From NCBI RefSeq assembly GCF_039839275.1, contig NZ_JBDOQP010000002.1:620001-684000 (forward strand): a DNA stretch of 64,000 nt, written 5' to 3'. This document shows, piece by piece, positions 45,023-53,154 of the stretch. The translations under genes and the position numbers were made by a program. This stretch comes from Aerobium sp039839275 (GTDB lineage Bacteria > Pseudomonadota > Alphaproteobacteria > Rhizobiales > Rhizobiaceae). The notes under the pieces were generated by a model. That model saw nothing but the letters and a program-made list of their open reading frames with translations. It was not told the origin of the DNA and did no database searches. The number at the start of each line of letters is the position of its first letter. Position 1 is the first letter of the stretch.

Positions 45023-45601
45023 ATGACGGACTTGACTACGGACGATCCCCAAAAGGCGCGCGCTACGCGTCGAAAGGGTCTGCTTCGACGGTTTTCGCGC
45101 AATTCGAAAGGCAGCATCGCGATCGAATTCGCCGCGCTTGCCCTGCCCTTTTCCATGCTCGTCTTCGCGATACTCGAAAGCTGCATCTCGTTCGCTGCAC
45201 AGCAGGTGCTGTCGAACGTGACCGACGACATCGCCCGGGAAATGCGCACGGGGCAGATCAGGGCCGCAACGCTGGATCCCGAAGATCTGGAGGAAAGGAT
45301 CTGCAACCGGCTGCAGATCGTTGTCTCAACGGGCTGCCCTGGCTTGGAAATCGACCTGAAGGAATACGATTCCTTCGAGGACGCCGCGAAACAACGGATC
45401 GAGTACACGTCGACCGGCGACATCGACACGTCTGACTTTTCGATCGAGATCGGCCTGTCGGGCTCCAAAAACCAGCTTCGCCTGTTCTATCGCTGGCCGG
45501 TGATCACCGATTTCATGCGTAGATCGATGGCCAATCTGCCGGATGGCAAGACGCTGCATTTTGCAAGCGTCACCTGGCAGAACGAGCCGTTCGACGATTG
45601 A
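45023..45601 (+). CDS. TadE/TadF-like pseudopilin
   Basis: A 192-aa minor pilin-like protein. A basic N-terminus (KARATRRKGLLRRFSRN) precedes KGSIAIEFAALALPFSMLVFA, a TadE-type cleavage/hydrophobic segment with the conserved glutamate at +5. The periplasmic part contains two cysteines (ICNRLQIVVSTGC) and ends in an acidic tail. It is probably processed by CpaA and needed to initiate the pilus. GATGAGGAC precedes the ATG. The next TadE-like gene follows after 25 nt. Confidence 0.85.
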   Translation: MTDLTTDDPQKARATRRKGLLRRFSRNSKGSIAIEFAALALPFSMLVFAILESCISFAAQQVLSNVTDDIAREMRTGQIRAATLDPEDLEERICNRLQIVVSTGCPGLEIDLKEYDSFEDAAKQRIEYTSTGDIDTSDFSIEIGLSGSKNQLRLFYRWPVITDFMRRSMANLPDGKTLHFASVTWQNEPFDD

Positions 45602-45626
45602 ACACTACCGGCGGGGGCATAATTCG

Positions 45627-46256
45627 ATGAAAACTTTGGTAGATGAAGTGCAGGGCCGGCTACGCAGTGCGGCGCGCGCAGTGCGTGCTCTGGCGAGCGA
45701 TCGGCGCGGTGTGGCCGCCGTGGAGTTCGCCTTCATCGCACCGGTGCTGCTGAGCCTCTATTTCGTGACGATGGAAGTCTCGCAGGCCATCGAGACCAAC
45801 AGGAAGGTCAGTCGTGTCGGCTCGATGGTGGCCGACCTGGTCACGCAACAGTCCAGCGAAGTGCCGAAGGATGAGTTGGAAGCGATCATGAAGATCGGCA
45901 GCGTGATCCTGCAACCCTACAATCGCTCGGAGCCGACGATCACTGTCACGGCCATCTATCTCACCGACGAGAACAACCCTGACGCAGAGGTACAGTGGTC
46001 GCGCAAGATGACCGGGACCAGCTTCGGCGAAGGACCAGCGAAGGATACGATCACCTCCGTGCCCGACACGCTGAAAATCAGGAACACGTTCCTCATTCGC
46101 GTCACCAGCGAACTTGACTACGAACCCGTGATCACATGGTCAGCAAAGAAGGAGGCTGCACTGGGTTTTGCTGCCGCGTTCGATGGGATCGGCATGAAGG
46201 AAACATATTACCTGCGTCCTCGCATGACGGAACGGATCGAATGCAAGGGCTGCTAG
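45627..46256 (+). CDS. TadE-like pseudopilin
   Basis: A 209-aa minor pilin-like protein with RRGVAAVEFAFIAPVLLSLYF, the TadE leader/helix including the conserved glutamate, followed by a helical region (ETNRKVSRVGSMVADLVTQQ) and a beta-rich C-terminus ending ERIECKGC. It is paired with the TadE-like gene upstream. No TadG (long vWA-type) gene follows, which is unusual for a full tad set. The open frame reaches back to 45543, but the ATG at 45627 gives the family-typical start. Confidence 0.87.
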   Translation: MKTLVDEVQGRLRSAARAVRALASDRRGVAAVEFAFIAPVLLSLYFVTMEVSQAIETNRKVSRVGSMVADLVTQQSSEVPKDELEAIMKIGSVILQPYNRSEPTITVTAIYLTDENNPDAEVQWSRKMTGTSFGEGPAKDTITSVPDTLKIRNTFLIRVTSELDYEPVITWSAKKEAALGFAAAFDGIGMKETYYLRPRMTERIECKGC

Positions 46257-46260
46257 CAGT

Positions 46261-47163
46261 TCACTCCCCCGCATCGCGTCCGGACAGGGCAGCCACCGCC
46301 TCGATCACTGCCGCGTAATCGCCCTGTGCGGCGGCAACGAAGCCGCCACCATAGTGATTTGCCAGATAGGCCGGCATGTCCGGGTCCCGCCCGCCAATCT
46401 CGACGAGCAGCCGCCTCAGCAGATCCAGGCGCTCGGGTGCGATGTCCGAGCGTACGGCATGCGGCCCGTAGCGCAGGATGTCCGAGCGCCAACCGATCTC
46501 GTAATCGTCGGCCTCCAGCCCGGCTGCCTCGAGACGCTCGGGCGTTCCGCCCACGAGCGCTTGGCCACCATCGGGCCAAGCGGGCATCCAGCCAAAGAAC
46601 GCATCGACACCGCCTTTGACGAACATCGTCTCGGCTTCGGCCAGGCTCTCGGTTTGAATGAGCGCCTCGCGCCCGCCGGCCGCGCCGTCGCCCGGCCACA
46701 GAGCCATGGGCGCGAGCGTGGCTGCCAGACTGTCGCGCGGACCGGTCGCGATCCTTTCGGGCGGCGCGCCCGGCCTGAGAAGAAGAATGGAGCGCAGGCC
46801 GATCGCGCCCGTGGAATCGACTGGAGACACGACGGGTTCGAGGCATTCGCAGCGGATCGATGCGGCGGCGTAGGCTGCCGCGCTGTAGATGGCGTAGTCG
46901 AGCCGGCCGCCGATCTGGCCGTGGATGAGCGCTTCATAGTCGCGCGCTGCGACGACCTCCACCGGCAGACCGAGCGCTTGCGAGAACATGGCCTGGATGG
47001 CCGAGAGGCCTTCAACCACGGGCGTGTCGCCAACCACCATGCCGATGCGAAAGGGTTGCTGGGCTTGTCCGGTATCATCGTTCGCCGCGACGCTGCCGAT
47101 GCCAGCGAGGACAAGCGCCGAGGCCAGGGAGAGCCGTTTGGTCCAGTTGCGCAAGCAAGTCAC
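46261..47163 (-). CDS. PhnD-like periplasmic binding protein
   Basis: A 300-aa exported protein of the PhnD/transferrin-like binding-protein family. Signal peptide about 1-27 (LSLASALVLAGIGSVAA); FRIGMVVGDTPVVEGLSAIQ starts the mature fold and GRLDYAIYSAAAYAAASIRCE matches the hinge region of phosphonate/phosphite binding proteins. No ABC permease or ATPase is adjacent, so it may serve a distant transporter or a sensor. The GTG at 47163 has GGAAGG 8 nt upstream; the much longer open frame through deoB is an artefact. Its stop is 4 bp from the converging TadE-like gene. Confidence 0.75.
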   Translation of the reverse strand: MTCLRNWTKRLSLASALVLAGIGSVAANDDTGQAQQPFRIGMVVGDTPVVEGLSAIQAMFSQALGLPVEVVAARDYEALIHGQIGGRLDYAIYSAAAYAAASIRCECLEPVVSPVDSTGAIGLRSILLLRPGAPPERIATGPRDSLAATLAPMALWPGDGAAGGREALIQTESLAEAETMFVKGGVDAFFGWMPAWPDGGQALVGGTPERLEAAGLEADDYEIGWRSDILRYGPHAVRSDIAPERLDLLRRLLVEIGGRDPDMPAYLANHYGGGFVAAAQGDYAAVIEAVAALSGRDAGE

Positions 47164-47283
47164 GTGGCGCGCCTTCCGTGTTGGTGCAGGCATGCATTCT
47201 GGCATCGCGGGGTTTCCGAATTGCCAAGATGGCCACGCGCGCCTATCTCTGCTCAAGATTTCTGGTGAAAGGTCCATCGTTAC

Positions 47284-48513
47284 ATGGCTCGCGCATTCCT
47301 GTTCGTGCTCGATTCCTTCGGCATAGGGGGCGCTCCGGATGCCGCGCGGTTCGGCGACGAGGGCGCCGACACGTTCGGGCACATCGACGCCGAATGCGCA
47401 CGCGGCAATGGCGACAGGGCCGGGCTGCGGGCGGGACGGCTGCACCTGCCGAACATGCGCTCCCTGGGGCTGTGGCATGCCGGCGCGCTGGCGACCGGGA
47501 GAGCAATGCCTCACGGCGCCGTGACGGGTTTCTTCGGTGCTGCAACGGAAACGTCGAGCGGCAAGGATACGCCATCGGGCCATTGGGAGATCGCCGGCCT
47601 GCCGGTCGATTTCGAGTGGGGCTATTTTCCCGATACGCAGCCGGCCTTCCCCGCCGCGTTCACGCAGGCGCTGATCCGAGAGGCTGGACTGCCGGGGATT
47701 CTGGCAAACTGCCATGCATCCGGCGTCGAGGTGATCGAGCGCTTTGGCGAGGAGCATGTGCGCACCGGCAAGCCGATTTGCTACACCTCCGCCGACTCGG
47801 TCATCCAGATCGCCGCCCACGAGACGGATTTCGGGCTCGAACGGCTGTATGAGCTTTGCCGCATCGGCCGACGCCTTGCCGACCCGCTCAATGTCGGCAG
47901 GGTGATCGCGCGGCCATTCATCGGCGAGACGGTGGACACGTTCGAGCGGACGCCCAATCGCAAGGACTTCGCCACGCCGCCGCCTGAAGCGACGCTGCTC
48001 GACAGGCTGACGGAGGCCGGGCACCAGGTGCTCGCTGTCGGCAAGATCGGCGACATCTTCGCGCATCGCGGAATCTCCAACCTGCGCAAGGCGCCCAACA
48101 ACATGGCGATGTTCGACGCGGCACTGACGGCGATGGACGATGCCGGCGCGGGGGACTTCGTCTTCGCCAATTTTGTCGACTTCGACACGAATTTCGGCCA
48201 TCGGCGCGACGTCGCGGGATACGCGGCCGCACTGGAAGCGTTCGACGCCAGGCTGCCCGAGGCATTGGCGAAGCTGCGCGAGGGCGACATGCTGATGCTC
48301 ACAGCCGACCACGGATGCGACCCGACCTGGAAAGGCACCGACCACACGCGCGAGCGTGTGCCCGTGATCGGGACCGGTCCGGGGCTCAAGGTCGGGCCGG
48401 TCGGGGTACGGCAGAGCTTCGCCGATATTGGCGAGACCGTCGCAGAGCATCTGGGCATAGCGCCAGGTCGGCACGGGACATCGTTCCGCAGGCAGCTTGC
48501 CGCGGATGCCTGA
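47284..48513 (+). CDS. deoB: Phosphopentomutase DeoB
   Basis: Interconverts (deoxy)ribose 1- and 5-phosphates in nucleoside catabolism (409 aa). Alkaline-phosphatase-fold metal ligands are visible in FLFVLDSFGIGGAPDA and TADHGCDPTWKGTDHTRE, and the phosphorylated threonine motif is SGKDTPSGHWE. A short insert (RGNGDRAGLRAG) lies near residue 45. Its last 8 nt overlap mutM. In rhizobia deoB is usually followed by add and upp, neither of which is adjacent here. Confidence 0.95.
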   Translation: MARAFLFVLDSFGIGGAPDAARFGDEGADTFGHIDAECARGNGDRAGLRAGRLHLPNMRSLGLWHAGALATGRAMPHGAVTGFFGAATETSSGKDTPSGHWEIAGLPVDFEWGYFPDTQPAFPAAFTQALIREAGLPGILANCHASGVEVIERFGEEHVRTGKPICYTSADSVIQIAAHETDFGLERLYELCRIGRRLADPLNVGRVIARPFIGETVDTFERTPNRKDFATPPPEATLLDRLTEAGHQVLAVGKIGDIFAHRGISNLRKAPNNMAMFDAALTAMDDAGAGDFVFANFVDFDTNFGHRRDVAGYAAALEAFDARLPEALAKLREGDMLMLTADHGCDPTWKGTDHTRERVPVIGTGPGLKVGPVGVRQSFADIGETVAEHLGIAPGRHGTSFRRQLAADA

Positions 48514-49399
48514 GCTACCGGAGGTCGAAACCGTCAGGCGCGGGCTGCAGCCGGTCTTCGAAGGCTCGCGCATCGTGCGTGTCGAGCAGCGACGCGCGGA
48601 TCTGCGCTTCCCCTTCCCGGCTGCGTTCGCCGAAAGGCTGACGGATCGCTCCGTGGTCTCGCTGGGGCGACGGGCGAAATACCTGACCATGCACCTCGAC
48701 CGCGACCCGGTGCTGATCTGCCATCTCGGCATGTCCGGTTCGTTCCGCATCCTGAGCGGCGGCACACAGGCGATGCCGGGCCAATTCCACCACGAGCGCT
48801 CGCGCAACGAAGCCCACGACCATGTGGTGTTTCACCTGCTCGACCGCACGGGCGGCGAGCACCGCGTCGTCTTCAACGATCCACGGCGCTTCGGCTTCAT
48901 GCTGTTTGCCGATGCCGCGACGCTGCACGAACATGCATCGCTTGCCGGGCTCGGCATAGAGCCGACGGGCAACGCACTGGATGGCCGGCTGCTGGGCGAT
49001 CTCTTTCGCGGCAGACGCGCACCGCTCAAGGCGGCGCTGCTCGACCAGCGGCTGATCGCCGGCCTCGGCAACATCTATGTGTGCGAAGCGCTGTGGCGGG
49101 CCGGCCTGTCGCCTCGGCGGACGGCCGGATCGATCGCGCCGGCGCCCGGGCGGTCCAACCTGCGGTGCGACAGACTCGCCGGCGCCATTCGCGAGGTCAT
49201 CGCCGACGCGATCGCCGCAGGCGGATCATCGCTGCGCGACCACGCCCAGGCGGACGGTTCGCTTGGCTATTTCCAGCATTCCTTCAGCGTCTACGATCGC
49301 GAAGGGCAACCATGCCCCCGGCCCGGCTGCGGCGGGACGGTGTCGCGCATCGTCCAGAGCGGCCGCTCGACATTCTATTGCCCGGCCTGCCAGCGTTAG
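48506..49399 (+). CDS. mutM: Formamidopyrimidine-DNA glycosylase MutM (Fpg)
   Basis: Removes 8-oxoguanine and FaPy lesions (297 aa). The mature N-terminus PELPEVETVRRGL carries the catalytic proline and glutamate. Lys58 lies in GRRAKYL, the helix-two-turn-helix segment is LIAGLGNIYVCEALWRAG, and the C-terminal zinc finger is CPRPGCGG with CPACQR. It overlaps deoB by 8 nt, so a deoB-mutM read-through transcript is possible, although mutM normally heads its own mutM-echA-rpsT run. Confidence 0.96.
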   Translation: MPELPEVETVRRGLQPVFEGSRIVRVEQRRADLRFPFPAAFAERLTDRSVVSLGRRAKYLTMHLDRDPVLICHLGMSGSFRILSGGTQAMPGQFHHERSRNEAHDHVVFHLLDRTGGEHRVVFNDPRRFGFMLFADAATLHEHASLAGLGIEPTGNALDGRLLGDLFRGRRAPLKAALLDQRLIAGLGNIYVCEALWRAGLSPRRTAGSIAPAPGRSNLRCDRLAGAIREVIADAIAAGGSSLRDHAQADGSLGYFQHSFSVYDREGQPCPRPGCGGTVSRIVQSGRSTFYCPACQR

Positions 49400-49438
49400 C
49401 TATGGGGCTCAATCTGCAAGCGCCAAAGGGAGAGACCA

Positions 49439-50212
49439 ATGTCCTATGAAACGATCCTCGTGGAAACCCGCGGCAAGGTGGGGCTGATAACCCTCAACCG
49501 CCCAAAGGCACTGAATGCGCTCAATTCCCAGGTGCAGGCGGACGTGCTCTCCGCATTGCAGACGTTCGACGCGGATGACGCGGTGGGCGCCATCGTCCTG
49601 ACCGGCTCGGAAAAGGCTTTCGCGGCCGGAGCCGACATCAAGGAGATGAGCGAGAAGTCCTACATCGACATGTACATGGCCGACTTCTTCGCCGGCTGGG
49701 ATGCGATGCTGCGCGTGCGCAAGCCCATCATCGCGGCGGTTTCGGGCTACGCGCTGGGCGGCGGCTGCGAACTCGCCATGATGTGCGACTTCATCATCGC
49801 CGGCGACAACGCCAAGTTCGGCCAGCCGGAAATCAGCTTGGGCGTCATGCCGGGCATGGGGGGCTCGCAGCGCCTCACACGCTTCGTCGGCAAGTCGAAG
49901 GCCATGGACATGTGCCTGACCGGGCGAATGATGGACGCCGCAGAAGCGGAGCGGTCGGGCCTCGTGTCGCGCGTGGTGCCTGCCGCCGACCTGCTCGATG
50001 AGGTGATCAAGGCCGCCGACAAGATCGCGTCCTTCTCGTTGCCTTCGGTGATGATGAACAAGGAGGCGGTCAACCGGGCCTATGAGACCACGCTTTCCGA
50101 GGGGCTGCGCTTCGAGCGCAGGGTGTTCCATTCGATGTTCGCGCTCGACGACCAGAAGGAGGGGATGACCGCCTTCATGGAAAAGCGGCCGGCGGCGTTC
50201 CGCAACCGCTGA
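49439..50212 (+). CDS. Enoyl-CoA hydratase
   Basis: A 257-aa crotonase-fold enzyme hydrating 2-enoyl-CoA in beta-oxidation. The oxyanion-hole segment is FAAGADIKEM (62-71), and catalytic glutamates are Glu111 (GGGCELAMMCD) and Glu131 (FGQPEISLGVMPG). AAAGGGAG precedes the ATG. Its place between mutM and rpsT is the conserved rhizobial arrangement, so the gene may be constitutively co-expressed; chain-length preference cannot be read from sequence. Confidence 0.94.
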   Translation: MSYETILVETRGKVGLITLNRPKALNALNSQVQADVLSALQTFDADDAVGAIVLTGSEKAFAAGADIKEMSEKSYIDMYMADFFAGWDAMLRVRKPIIAAVSGYALGGGCELAMMCDFIIAGDNAKFGQPEISLGVMPGMGGSQRLTRFVGKSKAMDMCLTGRMMDAAEAERSGLVSRVVPAADLLDEVIKAADKIASFSLPSVMMNKEAVNRAYETTLSEGLRFERRVFHSMFALDDQKEGMTAFMEKRPAAFRNR

Positions 50213-50241
50213 AATCGCTGCAGCACGAGTCGCATGAAGCG

Positions 50242-50270
50242 TTGACGCGCCGAGAAAGCTTAGCTATAAG
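50242..50270 (+). promoter_or_regulatory. Strong sigma-70 promoter of rpsT
   Basis: TTGACG (50242-50247), 17-nt spacer, TATAAG (50265-50270). It would start a leader of about 108 nt before rpsT. Confidence 0.75.
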
Positions 50271-50325
50271 CCGCCCCGACTGGGTGGCCTGAGGCTGCCC
50301 CTTTTGATTATTGCGCCTGGCCGCA

Positions 50326-50341
50326 TTCCCGCTTTCGGGAA
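50326..50341 (+). promoter_or_regulatory. Hairpin in the rpsT leader
   Basis: Perfect 6-bp stem TTCCCG / CGGGAA with a 4-nt loop, 44 nt before the rpsT start. A second, imperfect GC-rich stem lies at about 50281-50300. S20 represses its own translation in E. coli, so these may be the target; this is inference. Confidence 0.35.
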
Positions 50342-50384
50342 AGGTCTGCCGGTCGCCAAGCTGACATAGTGAGAGAGAGACATC

Positions 50385-50651
50385 ATGGCCAATACGCCTT
50401 CGGCCAAAAAGGCTACGCGCAAAATCGCCCGCCGCACCGCGGTCAACAAGAACCGCCGCTCGCGCGTGCGCACCTTCTTGCGCAAGGTCGAAGAGGCGCT
50501 GGCAGCCGGAGACAAGGACGCCGCGCAGGCCGCCTTCACGGCCGCACAGCCGGAGCTGATGCGCGCTGCCTCCAAGGGCGTCTTTCACCGCAATACGGCA
50601 TCGCGCAAGGTTTCTCGCCTTGCCCAGCGCCTCAAGTCGCTGAACGCCTGA
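50385..50651 (+). CDS. rpsT: Small ribosomal subunit protein S20
   Basis: Binds the 5' and 3' minor domains of 16S rRNA (88 aa). MANTPSAKKATRKIARRTAV and NKNRRSRVRTFLRKVEEAL are the typical basic helices, and FHRNTASRKVSRLAQRL closes the protein. It is preceded by GAGAGAGA and by a consensus promoter, and is followed by a strong terminator, so it is an independent unit ahead of dnaA. Confidence 0.97.
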   Translation: MANTPSAKKATRKIARRTAVNKNRRSRVRTFLRKVEEALAAGDKDAAQAAFTAAQPELMRAASKGVFHRNTASRKVSRLAQRLKSLNA

Positions 50652-50674
50652 ATTAGCCTGCATCGATGGAATGG

Positions 50675-50703
50675 AAAGCCTGGCGCATGCGCCAGGCTTT
50701 TTT
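50675..50703 (+). terminator. Intrinsic terminator of rpsT
   Basis: A 26-bp perfect palindrome (centre GCATGC) whose right arm ends in a six-T run starts 23 nt after the rpsT stop. Confidence 0.95.
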
Positions 50704-51432
50704 CGTTTGCCCGCTACCCTCATGTGACTGTATCTTGGGCAGCAAGGTCATTTGACTAGCTTTGCCGGCACATCAGGCCTGCACCTGCCCGGCAGTTCAC
50801 CTCGCGCCTTGATCAGCCGCCGAGTCTGCAAAAAATACCGTTCTAAAACAGCGGATTGCGGAGGGTTGCCGCGCCCCTGCGAGGCTGGCGCCGAGTCTCT
50901 CCGAAAGGCCCGAGAGTCAAGCATTTTTTGTGGCAAAAATTGGCTTGAGCGGCCCGTTGTCGAATTGTTTTGAATCACAACGGTTTGGGAAAAAACGATT
51001 CTCTGGAGCCTCCGAGTCAAGCTGAATCTCGGCACCGAATCATGAAAAATTCCTTACCTGTCTATTGCCCTCCAGACACCGTTTTCGGTAGTGTCCGGAC
51101 ATCGAAAAGGCGGGGCGATAGCCTAGCCGATCCAGCCAGACAGCGGCGATCGAACGGCGCGGATTCACATCCGCGCGGGCCGAAGACGTGCCTTTTCGCG
51201 GACAGGGGATTGCAGCGTTGCGGGACTTTTGGCTCCAGGAGCATCTCCTGGGGGCGGAATTGCGTTGACCTGCGAGGGGTCGACGCAGAGCAGCGTTGCG
51301 CGACGAACACAAGGAGACGGCGAGCCGACAGGAACTACGAGGAACGGCGAATACAAACAATGCGTCGTCAAGTCGGATGCGGACAAGAACGACAGCGACG
51401 CGGGGCGGCAATTACACAGGGAAATTTCAAGC
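50704..51432 (+). other. dnaA upstream regulatory region with GANTC cluster
   Basis: No gene is supported in these about 730 bp. It is AT-richer than its surroundings between 50825 and 51060. GANTC (CcrM methylation) sites occur at 50822, 50893, 50914, 50972, 50997, 51014, 51024, 51037 and 51162. GAGTCAAGC occurs twice exactly 100 bp apart (50914, 51014). No convincing DnaA box cluster was found. Confidence 0.7.
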
Positions 51433-52971
51433 ATGCAGAGCGGCATCGAAGAAACGGGAGCCGGATCGGTTTCATTTGTCCCAGCAACACAGGTCGAGGA
51501 AACGGTCATGGCATCATCAGGCGGGTCGGACGCAAATTTCGAGCGCGTTAAGGCCCAACTGAAAGCCAGACTCGGTAACGATGTCTATTCAAGCTGGTTC
51601 GGGCGGATGAAACTGGCGGAAGCGTCCCGCGGCATGGTGCGGCTTTCCGTTCCCACCGCCTTCCTGCGCCAGTGGATCAACAACCACTATCTCGACGTGA
51701 TCAGCGAACTGTGGAAGCAGGCCGAACCGGCAACGCTGAAGGTCGAAATCGTCGTGCGCTCGGCGACCCGCGGAATTCTCATTCCCGTGGAAGACGACCG
51801 TAGCGCGGCGAAGAAGGCTCAACGGCCCGCGACGACCAGCGCGCCGTCGGCAAACACGCCTCGCCTCGAAGCCGGCGCATCCGCCCATACCGCGGCACCC
51901 GACCGACAGGGCAGACAGGCCGTGCTCGGCTCGCCGCTGGACAGCCGGTACACGTTCGATTCCTTCATAGAGGGGTCGTCCAATCGCGTCGCCTTCGCGG
52001 CCGCCAAGTCGGTGGCGGAAGCCTCGGCCAGCGCGCTTCGCTTCAACCCGCTGTTCATCCACGCCTCTGTCGGCCTCGGCAAGACGCACCTGCTGCAGGC
52101 GATCGCGGCAGAAGCGATCCGGCTGAAGCCCAACGCCCGCGTCGTCTACCTGACCGCCGAATATTTCATGTGGCGCTTCGCGACCGCGATCCGCGACAAT
52201 TATGCGCTGCACCTGAAGGAGCAGCTTCGCGACATCGACCTTCTGATCATCGACGACATGCAGTTCCTGCAGGGCAAGTCGATCCAGCACGAGTTCTGCC
52301 ACCTGATCAACATGCTGCTGGACAGCGCCAAGCAGGTCGTCGTGGCAGCGGACCGTCCACCATCGGAGCTGGAGTCGCTCGAACCACGCGTACGCTCACG
52401 CCTCAATGGCGGCGTGGCGCTCGAAATGGCCTCGCCCGACTACGACATGCGCCTTTGCATCCTGCGCCAGCGTTATGCAGCGGCAATGGTCGACATGCCG
52501 GCCCTGAGCATTCCCGAGGAAATCCTCTCCCACATCGCCCAGACGGTGACGGGCAGCGGTCGGGAGCTCGAAGGCGCGTTCAACCAGATCCTTTTCCGCC
52601 AGACGTTCGAACCGGAAATGTCGATCGACTGGGTGAAGGAGGTGCTGGGCAACATCTACAGCACCGGCGAACCGAAGCGGGTGCGCATCGAGGACATCCA
52701 GCGGATCGTCGCGCGCCACTACAATGTGTCGAAGACGGAACTGCTGTCGAACAGGCGCACACGCACGATCGTCAAGCCGCGCCAGGTGGCGATGTACCTC
52801 GCCAAGGTGATGACGCCACGATCGCTGCCGGAGATCGGACGCCGGTTTGGCGGACGCGATCACACGACGGTCCTGCATGCGGTGCGCAAGATCGAGGGGC
52901 TGTCGGATTCCGACAACACGATGGCTCAGGAAATCGAACTGCTGAAGCGCCTGATCGCCGAACAGGCCTGA
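51433..52971 (+). CDS. dnaA: Chromosomal replication initiator DnaA
   Basis: AAA+ initiator protein (512 aa). Domain I is recognisable from VKAQLKARLGNDVYSSWFGRM, in part. A basic linker (about 125-165) follows, then the AAA+ domain with Walker A SVGLGKTHLLQA, Walker B LLIIDDMQFLQG and the sensor region. Domain IV has RQVAMYLAKVMTPRSLPEIG and GGRDHTTVLHAVRKIE, the DNA-binding signature. Longer in-frame starts exist. The ATG at 51433 is chosen since MQSGIEET begins the rhizobial-type N-terminus and AGGGAAA lies upstream. The long gene-free leader carries a GANTC cluster. Confidence 0.97.
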   Translation: MQSGIEETGAGSVSFVPATQVEETVMASSGGSDANFERVKAQLKARLGNDVYSSWFGRMKLAEASRGMVRLSVPTAFLRQWINNHYLDVISELWKQAEPATLKVEIVVRSATRGILIPVEDDRSAAKKAQRPATTSAPSANTPRLEAGASAHTAAPDRQGRQAVLGSPLDSRYTFDSFIEGSSNRVAFAAAKSVAEASASALRFNPLFIHASVGLGKTHLLQAIAAEAIRLKPNARVVYLTAEYFMWRFATAIRDNYALHLKEQLRDIDLLIIDDMQFLQGKSIQHEFCHLINMLLDSAKQVVVAADRPPSELESLEPRVRSRLNGGVALEMASPDYDMRLCILRQRYAAAMVDMPALSIPEEILSHIAQTVTGSGRELEGAFNQILFRQTFEPEMSIDWVKEVLGNIYSTGEPKRVRIEDIQRIVARHYNVSKTELLSNRRTRTIVKPRQVAMYLAKVMTPRSLPEIGRRFGGRDHTTVLHAVRKIEGLSDSDNTMAQEIELLKRLIAEQA

Positions 52972-53154
52972 ACCGGACAGGGCTGATTTTCCTTCGGAAA
53001 AGCGGATGCGGGCGGCTTGCAAAGGTTGCCCGCACTTGCGTTTCGCGGCATTTGCCTTCAGGGTCTATTTCCATTTACGCGCCCGCCAACGCCCGTTCGG
53101 GGACCGCTTGGCAGCGCCATTCCGAAATTTTCTGCCTGCGAGAGCCTGCGTGTC

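Noticed and set aside
47164..48807. Upstream extension of the PhnD-like frame through deoB and mutM (848 codons in total)
   Set aside because: Only the part from the GTG at 47163 has a signal peptide and binding-protein motifs; the rest is antisense to deoB and mutM.
50929..50937. Possible DnaA box (minus strand TTTGCCACA) upstream of dnaA
   Set aside because: Only 7 of 9 bases match and no second box is near. I do not claim an origin here; rhizobial origins often lie elsewhere.
50970..51551. A 193-codon frame overlapping the dnaA 5' end
   Set aside because: It is low in family-like features, overlaps the well-supported dnaA N-terminus out of frame, and has no ribosome site.
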